Source: Sarcocystis neurona (Eukaryota; Apicomplexa; Conoidasida; Eucoccidiorida; Sarcocystidae). From it: 64,000 nt of DNA. A model generated the notes under the pieces. That model saw only the letters and a list, made by a program, of their open reading frames with translations, did not search any database and was not told the origin of the DNA. Position numbers and translations under genes: made by a program. Shown piece after piece: positions 32,531-43,800 of this stretch (positions are counted from its first letter, which is position 1; every line of letters starts with the position of its first letter). The stretch is taken from the NCBI GenBank assembly GCA_000727475.1, contig KL647293.1:3426046-3490045 (forward strand). The letters run 5' to 3'.

Positions 32531-35500
32531 CTGTCACACACACATACAAACGCGCAGCACCAGCAGCAGCAGCTCTTTCTTTGCGTTTCTACATTTCTAC
32601 CTCTCTGCATGCATTTGCTACTACACACACATACAAATGCGTATACGCAGAATACATATAGAAATATATATATATATATATAATAAATTTATGTCCCTAC
32701 AGCTAATATTTATGTATATATAAGTATACACATACAAAGGTATCCGTCGAATTACTTCGGAAGATGTAGGGAAGGCGTACCAACGTCTCCATACAAGCTT
32801 ATATCTATTCACGTACGCATACAGCAGTATATGTATATACATACATAAGAAAATACCTTTAAAGTACTCGTAGACGTATACACGCATATCTGCATATATG
32901 AATCATAGTCAGTTCAGTAATATCTGCAGAGCTATATATATATATATATACATCTATATATGCATATATATAAATATATATATATATGTATGTACATATA
33001 TGTACACACGTGTAGATATGAAGCCAGACGTTGAAGTGCATATGTACGTCTACATAGAGATAGACATACGTGTATATATATATACATATATATATATATG
33101 TACCGTATGCATGAGGAAATACCTACAGAAATATTCAGGGACGACTTACATATATATATATATATATGGAGAGAGAGATAGATTTGTAACATTATATTCT
33201 TAAAATACGTAGAGAGCTACACACACACACATATGTATACTCATATATATATACGTATAAAAGAACAGAGGGGTATGCATATATATATATATGTATTTAC
33301 GAACACGGGTGATTAGGCAAATAAATAGAGGAGAACGTACCAAATTGTATATATGGACCTGTAAATAAACAAATGGAAATTTCTATGAATAGGTGAAAGG
33401 ACGCACAAGAGAAAAAATGTGAAAATCCTACCGAGACGGGCCAAGGCAGTGCATGCGCGTGCTACTCAGTAGGTGATGTTCCGACGGCCATTTCGATTTT
33501 TAAAGAAAGGTGGCAACACTAGAATTCTTCGTACTAGTACACATATGTATATAACCCACAATAAGTGCCTTCACACACTTATCAATAAATTTCTATCTCT
33601 CCATCTATATATATATATACACATGAAGTATAATGAGTACCATCACGCACCTATCAATAGATCTGTACCTATATATCTATCTGTATATATATATATATAA
33701 ACTATAGTAAGTACCTTCACACACATTTCAATAGATTTCCATATATATATATATATATATGTATAAACTATAATAAGTACCTTCACGGGCATATCAATAG
33801 ATTTCTCTGTATGTACACATATGCGTAGAAAATCGAAAAACTACGGTCACAGAACTAGATCTCTTTGCATATCTATAGACACACACAGATGTATTTCCAT
33901 ATACCCACATATATACATGCGTGGATGTATATATACATATATATATACATATATATATATGTATGACTACAACAATGAACTCCAGAGATATCAATACATT
34001 TCTCTGTGTGTGTATATATATGTGTAAGTGTGTAGGAAGTCGAAGGACCAGATTTACAGAACTAGAACTTTCTTATATCTGTACAGAGAGATTTATTTGC
34101 GTATGAATACATATAAACTATAATAAGTAGCCTTACACACACCAGGAGAGTTCTCTGTATATTCGTGTATATATGTGTGTGCTTAGAGAGTCCCACAACT
34201 AGGTCCACAGAACTATACTTCCATATATATATATATACACTACATCACGTAGCTTCACACACACCAGCAGCTTTCTCTGTATATAGCTGTATATGCGTAG
34301 ATACTAACACATGAGTATACACAGATATTAACACATGTATACAACTTCACCCTGTTCCCTCCGCAGACCTGCATGCACGCCTGTGTTGTAAATTTAAAGT
34401 AAAGTGAGCAAGGCTGTGTTCATATGAGTAAATTTCAACGTAAACTAATATAGATCGATAAGTATATATATATATACATATATGTATATGCAGACAGTGG
34501 TTTAGGGAAAATGCATACGGCGGCGCTGGACCAGCAGCGTTGCTGTTCAAGCGAGTCGCTGAAAGCGCGGCGAAGTTCAACTCAAGAAAAGTTCATCGCC
34601 CTGAAGGAACAGTCGCCGCTAGGCCAACCGCACCGGAGCAGCAGCAGCGTGAGGGAGACGCAGCAGCGACAGCAGAACCACCAGCAGCAGTGGCAACAGA
34701 AGCAGCAGCAGGGACAGGAGAAGCAGCAGCAGGGACAGGAGAAGCAGCAGCGGCGACAGGGGAAGCAGCAGCAGCGATAGGAAAAGCAGCAGCAGGGAAG
34801 GCAGAAACAGCAGCAGGGAGAGCAGAACCAGCGTCAGCCTCAGGGTCTTCAAGCGGATAACATAAGCGCAGCAGCAGAGTCGTCGTCGTTGTCTGGAGCA
34901 GTAGACGCAGACGCAACAGCAGCAGCGCAACGACGGACAGCAGAGCAAAAGCAGCAGCCGACGTGGCAGCAGGAGCAGCAGCGTAATCAAAAGCAGCAGC
35001 AGCAACAGCAGCTGTCATTTTGTGGTGGCAGTAAGAGCGACAGCAGGAGCCTTCTTCGGCATTGCACTGCATTGCAGCAGCAGAAAATATTTTTTCGTTG
35101 TGTTCCTCCTTACGAGGTTCATTTGCTTTTGGTTGCTTGTGGCCGTCAACTGCTTGAGAAAGAAAGCGAGCGGCTTGAGGGGCTGAAAGGCGGCAACACC
35201 CCATTGCTGCAGCAGCTTCTCGAGCAGCAGCAGCACTGCATGCGCCGCTCTGCTGCCCGCTCGCAGAGGTTTCACTCGACCGCCTGGGGCTGCTGCTGTC
35301 CCTGCTGTCGCACCACTGCTGTTGCTGCTGCTGCACCAGCTGCCGCTATTTGCTGCTGCTCCTCCTCCTCCTGCTGCGACTGTGTCAACGGCTGCTATTA
35401 AAATGGCTGCAACAGGCAGCGGTGACGCATGCAGTTCCACAAGCAACAACGCGAGCTGCTGGATCTTCTCTCCCGCGCCCTTTCCGTCACTCAGCTGCAG

Positions 35501-37851
35501 GTCAAAACAAACTTCCACGCATTCTTGCGGAATTCACGCACAACGCTACTTCTTCAGACGGAGAAAAATAGATACACACATCCACGTGAAGAGAGAGAGA
35601 GCAAGAGAAGCAGAGGGAACATGGGAGAGGACAATAGACATAGATATACACACATGCGTACATATATACACATACATATATATATGTTATCAAACACATA
35701 TACACACAACATATTGTATGCCTGCGTACATATACATATATATATATATATACAAATGTACGTATACATACGTACATACATACCTGCATACATATATATA
35801 TATATATATGGATATGTGTATGTATATATGTTGACATATGTATTGATGAATAGAACGTGAAGGTCTGTGGTGCGTCTGCAGATAGTACGCTTTACGGCTG
35901 CCACTCTTGTGGATTTATATGGAGAGAAATAGACGTGCTTTGAGGCGTGAACTTGCTGGTAGATCTGCAGTGCGCGTACACAAAAAGATACACACACATC
36001 TCCGCATGACGCCTCCTTCTGCCTGCATAAGCACTGCACGGTTTCTCTACGACATTCGTCCCATATGCTGCACGTTTCTGTGTGCATGCGGTGGAACCAG
36101 ACACACCGCAACGGACGCAGTGCTCCACGCCTAGATATGTATATCTATATATGTATATATAGATGTGTGCAGGTGAACGTATACAGAACTCTGTATACGA
36201 GTATATATATATATATATACGTGTAGATGTATGTGTACACATGTATACATACGTAGCTGTATAAATATACACATACACATGTGTGTGTATATGCATATAT
36301 GTGTGGATGTGTATGGGTATGTGTATCCTGATGCAGCAACAGCAGCAGCAGGTAAACCTGCTCCTCATAGAAAAAGTGTATATGTATGCTGGTAAAGATA
36401 CCTGTAGAGACCTCTCTACGTAAACGTATATGTATTATCTCGTCAGGTGTACCAACACACGCATACAAATACTTCTACATATATATATATATATATATAT
36501 ATGCACATATGTGTATATACGTACAGAAACGAATGAACATATTCACACATTCTCGAGAAGTGTTGTGCATACACTTGTACGTATATGTGTCCACATATAC
36601 TTGAATAGATATATGTGTACTCATCTATCTATCTATACGTATACATACATATATACACACACGGGTACTCACATGTACAGACGTGTATATATGCATAACG
36701 CTGCAGATACGCAGCACGTGCAGCACACACGTGTACGCGTATATTCACGGAACATATATAGGAATGTGTGTATATGTATACACGTCCATATGTATGATAT
36801 ATACGAAATCGTACATATATATATGTTAGTGTGAAGTTGTGCATTTCACACTATTCAGGACTAGCAGGTACAGTCGTGTATATACTTCTCTCTTTGCAGC
36901 TAAAAGTAGAGCTTGCTGCGGAGAGGCTGGAGACGTACTCTTTCGACCAGGGGCTGGAGCACCAGAGACGCCACGCAGCGGTCGATGGGCGGCCGCCGCC
37001 GCCGAGAAGAACAAGCCGCAACGGCAGTTTCTGCTATTACTCCCTGAGACTGCTGCTGCTGCTGCAGGAAGAGAAGCGCTTCAATTGCAGCTGTAAGGCA
37101 CTCCAGGAGAGAGTCGAAAACCACCGAGGACTGCTCGTGGAAGTGCTGCAGCTGCAGTTTAAAAAAAAGACGAAAAGAGAGGAAAAGGAAAAGAAGGAGA
37201 CAGAGAGACAGTGAAAGCAGCAACAAGTTGCCTCTTCCTTTCCGTTATAACGTAAGGAAAGAGATGTAAGCCAATGTATCATCTTTCCGTTAGACATATA
37301 TATATATATATGCGTGTGTTAATGTACATGTGTGTGTATATATATATATATGTTTGTATGTATGTACGTGGGTATGTATATATGTATTTCTGTCGATGTG
37401 TATACATGTATGTATGTATATGTGTATGTATGTGCGTATGTATGTACGTACGAATGTATGTATATATGTATGTAGGTATGCATGTACGTATGTATGCGTG
37501 TATGCATGTATTCACGTATGTATGCACGTGTATATACATGTGTGTATATAAGTAAATATTCACATATACATATATTTACATATACATGTATATGTATCTG
37601 TGTGTGTATGAAAAGATATAGGTACTGTGTACGTACGAATATGTACGCGTATACGGATACACGTGTGCCCGCGTACATGCGCGCACACGTGTATTTATAT
37701 ATTTATAGAAATACATATATACAAGAATGTGCGTACTGCGAAGACACGTAGAGTAAGAACGGAAGGGCACACGTAAAAAGACCGGACTGCCTCTTGGCTT
37801 TTCCCCATGTACTAAGTTTATGCGTATTATGCTTGGCTATATATATACACG

Positions 37852-37885
<34 letters not shown>

Positions 37886-40800
37886 CATAGGCAGAGACAC
37901 AAGTGCGCGTGTATTATCTCTGCACGCATACATCGGTGTTTACGTGCAGACATAACAACGTACATATATATATATATATATATGTATGTATATACATGTA
38001 TATATATATATAGCCAAGAGGTAATACGCATAGACGTACACATACATATATATATATATGAATTAGTCGACGTATACGAAGGCAAGGATGAAATAGAAGT
38101 CCAGGGTACAGATTCAGCGATTTTTACGCGTGTGCTTTTCGGTGGGGGCTCCAGGGGTACAGAATCTCACTAATAGAAGACAGGGATGCGGCAAACTATA
38201 AATATGTCAGCAATTCTTCAGGTGATTCCTGCAGGTATGTACGTCTATGAGGATAAGTTTGCTACGCAATAGATCCACATTGCGATGTAAGCGTCTCAAG
38301 GAGCTAACAAGCACACGAGGAAGGAAGCATATGGGAGGGAAAGAAGTACTGGCTGCTGTACGGAGCAGGCGGCGACAGAGAAGTAAGTGAGGAAGAAATG
38401 TTGAGAGAAGATTGTTCACGCTACGCAGCAGCAGCAGCGGCCAAAAAAGCCGCCTTTCTATTTCACACCTTCTGCTGCATGTGGAGTAGCAGGTGAACAG
38501 CAAAATGCCAGCGCTCGTCCCCGCCGCCAGAATTGTGTTGCTCTTCCTCCTTCCCCTCCTCGCTCTGGCTGCTGCTGCTGCGGTGTTGGCCTCGCCACCA
38601 AGCAGCAAGACGCTGACACGCGTCCCGGCGGAGAGTACCACTAGTGCTGCACTTCTCGAGGAGTGTAAAGAGCGTGGGGGGCAGGAAACGCGCAGCTACT
38701 GCAGCAGCTTCTGCAGGCGACACAGAACACTCCGCAAGTTTCCACCCGCCTCCCCCTACGTCTTGCTGTCGCTGCTGGGCTTGGCCTGTTGCAGGTCGCG
38801 CACCGCTGACGCCGCGACTGCTCTGCACGGCTGCCGACGCTCCTGTTGTTGTTCTAGGACGACTTTCTGCTGCTGCTGCGTGCGACGGCGTGTTGCCGAC
38901 GCTTCTGCTCGACTTGCACCGGACCAGCAAACTCCCAGGAGAAAGAGGTGGAGGCTGCTGCCGCAGGTGTTGCCCGGCATTTGTTGCTGCTGGTTCTTCT
39001 TGTCTTCCTCCTGCTGCTGCCGTCAAGTCTGCTTCTCCTCCTGCTGCCACTGCTTTCCCTCCTCCTGCTGTCAGAGGAGTGGGAGCTCGCCGCTTGAGCG
39101 GAGAAGCAGCAGCAGAGGCAGAAGCTGAAGAACCATGGGAAGCACCGGCGGCAACAGCAGCCTGAGAAAGAGCAATAGGAGCTGTGCACGTGCAACACAC
39201 ACACACACACACATACACATACATACACCTACATACACATCTCTAACGTAGTAGTTCCTATTCCGTCGCCAAGACTATTTTTCACGTACAACGAGAAGTA
39301 ACGTACGCGTCTCTTTCTGCCTGGCGCGTCGCTGTTGCTGGGCGTAACTAGGTGGTCTTGGCAGCGCAGGACGCAGAGAAACAGAGGCGGAAGAGGAAGG
39401 AAACGAAGAAAAAAAGAAGAGAGATGAAAAGCGAAGCAAGAGAAATTAAAACGAGAAGAGAGACGCAAAGGTGCAGGAAGACGAACGCGAGCGACCAGCG
39501 CAATCGGAAGACGTGGAAAATGACGATGTGAGAGTGGAAAGGTGAGAGATAAAAAGGGAGAAAATCGCAGAATGAGATGGATATTCACGTAGGTTCCAGA
39601 GAGACATTTACGTGGCTTGCACCGCACAGCTACATACACACACGTAGGTGTTCATACTTGTCGATAGGGGCAGATACGTACGCCAGCACACGCACGTAGT
39701 CAACGTTCATACACACGTGCGCATTCAACTACAAGTATGTAGGAAGTAGTCGATACACATATATATATATATATAATTTGCACGTAGAGGTGAGTGTATA
39801 CATATATATATATAACCTTAGTATGTCTACATTCTCATATATACATATATGTATACATATATACTTTAGTATGTACACGTTCTCTCATAAATAGATATAT
39901 ATATATATATGCACGTATATGTACGAATCTATACACACACTTATATTTGCACCCGCGCAAATATCTATACAAATATATATATATATATGTATATTCTCTC
40001 GCAGCACGTACATCTACCTACATATGCATAGACGTATATATATATATATACACGCTTCTTCACACGCATCTGTGTGTAGCAACGTTTACATGTATATGTA
40101 CATATATGCATGTAGATACGCGTGTATGTGGTGACATTGCTTTGTGCATGCTATTTCGGGATTTCTTGACAGAAAGAAGTAACACGGCGATGAAGAAGGG
40201 GTCTCCAGCGAATTGGCGAAATACTCCGGTGTCTGTACACCCGGTCGCTCAAGAAAACGACCTTCCTGCACTCTTCGGCACCCCACATGAGGGGCACTCC
40301 TCACAAATATAACAGTTATCCATTCCAAACACAATTAGGCGGATTTCAACATGAAAATACAAATACGTAGATACATATATACATATGTAGATAGATATCC
40401 ATATATACATATCCAGATATATATATATATATATATATACAGCCAACAAAGTACACACACGTATATATATATATATATATATNNNNNNNNNNNNNNNNNN
40501 NNNNNNNNNNNNNNNNNNNNNNNNNNNNNNNNNNNNNNNNNNNNNNNNNNNNNNNNNNNNNNNNNNNNNNNNNNNNNNNNNNNNNNNNNNNNNNNNNNNN
40601 NNNNNNNNNNNNNNNNNNNNNNNNNNNNNNNNNNNNNNNNNNNNNNNNNNNNNNNNNNNNNNNNNNNNNNNNNNNNNNNNNNNNNNNNNNNNNNNNNNNN
40701 NNNNNNNNNNNNNNNNNNNNNNNNNNNNNNNNNNNNNNNNNNNNNNNNNNNNNNNNNNNNNNNNNNNNNNNNNNNNNNNNNNNNNNNNNNNNNNNNNNNN

Positions 40801-43800
40801 NNNNNNNNNNNNNNNNNNNNNNNNNNNNNNNNNNNNNNNNNNNNNNNNNNNNNNNNNNNNNNNNNNNNNNNNNNNNNNNNNNNNNNNNNNNNNNNNNNNN
40901 NNNNNNNNNNNNNNNNNNNNNNNNNNNNNNNNNNNNNNNNNNNNNNNNNNNNNNNNNNNNNNNNNNNNNNNNNNNNNNNNNNNNNNNNNNNNNNNNNNNN
41001 NTATATACATATCTACATATATATATATATATATATATATACAGCCACAAAGTACACACACGTATATATATATATATATATATGTAGAGCCACACAGGTA
41101 CGTGTATCTCCATACGTGTGCACATATACGTAAATATAAACGTATGTGCATATACATACATATATGTATAATAGCATAAACCTTCTGTACACCAGCAAAT
41201 CTTACCAGTTTCCCGTCCACACCTTTTCAAACGTACATCCATATATATATATATATATATATGTGTATATCTGTACTGCACACATTATATATATATATAT
41301 ACATACACCACACATGTGTAAATATATGTGCGCGTAGAAAGAGGAATTAACAGACAACGCGTTTGTGAAAAGATAAGTAGAACGTAGCTCGCTCCGAGGG
41401 GAGCTTCAAGATTTCGAGAATTTTGAATAGGGAGAATGCAACGACGACAAGAGGGAAGTGCAAGGAGAGCGACCCCACCACGTGAAGCACGTGTTGTTGG
41501 TGGTGCTGCTGCAGTTGCTCCGCTGCTGCTACAGCTTCTCTGCGCCGCTGCCGATCCTCCTTGTACTTGACGTTTTCCAAACTTCGAACACTCGAAGCTG
41601 CGGACTTCCTGCTGCTGTTGCTGCTGCTGTTGCTGCTGCTGTTGTTGCTGCTGCTGCCGCTGCTGTTGCTGCTGCAGGTTGTCGCCAGATACCGCTGCAG
41701 CTGCTCCGCGGCGTGTTTCTTCCCTTTGAGAAGTTACAGCAGTCACAGCAGTGCCATCTGCCCGCAGCAATTTCTTTGTTGCTGCGTTCTGCCGACTAAC
41801 GTCTGTTGTTTGTGTTCTAGATTTTCCTGTTGCAGCAGCTGCTGCTCTTGCTGCAGCGCTGCCAGGCAGACCTGCAGTTGCTGCCTTGTCTCCTCCGCCG
41901 TCCGCGGCTGCTGCTGCGCTAAGGTTCAAGATTTGCTGCTTCTTTTGGTCCGTCAACTTAGAGAACACAGGATCCACTGCAGCAGACCCCACAACTCGTC
42001 GCAGTGCCGCGAGGAGCTGCAGAGCAGCTGTACGTACACCCGAAGCGCCGTCGTCAGTTCCGGCCTTGGCAGCAGCAAGCAGCAGCGGCAGGGCCTTCTG
42101 AAGAGCAGCAGAAGTAGCAGAGGGAGACTGTTTCTGAGAAGAAGGAGAAGCGGATGTCTGGTGCTTCTGCATCTTCTCTTCAAAAACTCCCTCAGCGTTG
42201 GAAAAATTTGTTTTATTGCTGTTACTGCTGCTGCAGCAGGACGCGTCCTCCTCACCAGCTGCAGCAGCAACGGCAGCAGCAAACGCTTCAAGCAGGGCCT
42301 GGCGATGGGCAGGAAGCTTCTCCTTTAGCGGCAGCACTTCCGCAGCAGCGACATCAATGGGAAGAGCAGCAAGAAAAGCATGCAGACAGTCCGTGGCAGC
42401 TGCCTGCACTTGCCGATTATTCACTTTCAACTTCGCTGTAACAGCTGGCAGCAGCGTCTTCAACTGGTGCTGAAGCTGCTGCTGCAGCTGCATCTGGTGT
42501 CGCTGGTGCTGCTGTGAAGTTTCCGCAGCACCACAGTCGTTCTCCCCGCCACTTCCCTCCGCTGAGGAGGTCCCTACTGCCGTGGGGAGACAGACAGCAG
42601 CGTCAGCAGGTGGCCAGTTGCACTGTCGAAGTGCGCCTGCAGCAGCACCTGCAGCTTCTTCAGCAGTCGTCGGCAGCAGCAACTTCTGCGTGAGAAGCTG
42701 CAGCACACGAAGACAACTGCTGACGACAGGGAGCGTCGGTTCTAGATTCAAACACCGATGCAACACACCCAACAAAACAGGTAAGAAAGCACTTTTTTTC
42801 TGCATGCGAGGGCACTGCCTCAGAGCCTCCTCTAGCTGTTGCCATGCATGCATTTTCACTTTCCATCCGGCTTTCTCTGCGCCGCTGGCGCTGCTGCTGC
42901 TGCTGCTCCCGCCTCCCCTTTCCCCTCCGGTTTTCAAACTTCCTCCTCCTCCTCCTCCTCCAGCAGCAGCAGCGCTGCTCGCGCCTCTGCCGTGGGGCCG
43001 CTCATGCGCTGCTCCTGCAGCAGCAGTCTTTTCTTCTACGCCTTCGACTGCACGACGCAGCCACCCATTGCACTGACATATCTGCTTGAGAACGTCCTTC
43101 TCGGGTTCTTGCTGCAGTCGCAGTGACTCTCCCCTCGTCTTCCCCTCCCCTCCCCTTCCTGCAAAAGACAAAGTCGCCCACGTCCCAGTGTTCCAGATAC
43201 CTGCTGCAACAGCTGCAGCCGCGCCCCCTCCCTCTGCTGCCATATCCACATCTCCCAACAAAAATGTTCGCCGCACGCCTGCTGCTGTTCCTCCCCTTCC
43301 ACCCTCCCCTGTTCTCGTCGCATCCCCAGACAACTCCTGCTGCTGCTGCTTCAAGCTGTCCTGTACTTTCCTATCGAATAGCGCGCACACTTCTGTCTGC
43401 ATCGTTTTACTTTCTTTTGTAGCGTCAGTAAGAAGGCGTCGCGCTTCGCCTTCGGCGGCCGCTCTGCCTCCTGCTGTCGTCGCTGCTAGGAAAGCAGCAT
43501 GCGCTGCAGCCTCCGCTGCCGCACTTCGAGCTCGCTTGTCGCTGCAGCAACAGAACGGCGCGATGCCTCTCTGCAGCAGCACCTGCAGACCCCCTGCTGC
43601 TGCGACCGCCGGGGGACCGAACTCGTGCAGCAGTTCCTGCAACAGCAACAAACTGCTGCCGACCTGCCGAAGGGCGCTTCCTTTTAGCTGCGCAACATTA
43701 CCTTTGCGCTCGGCCAGCAGCTTCGCGTCGCCGTCATAGACTGCAGTAAAAAGTCCTGCCAACGCTATCGGATGAACAGAGGAGAGCAGCAGCAGCAACT

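Noticed and set aside
37274..37678. ORFs on both strands rich in Tyr, Val, Met and Cys
   Set aside because: Translation of a TATG/GTAT microsatellite.
40249..41281. Long ORFs across the second gap
   Set aside because: Same artefact: N run plus TA microsatellite.
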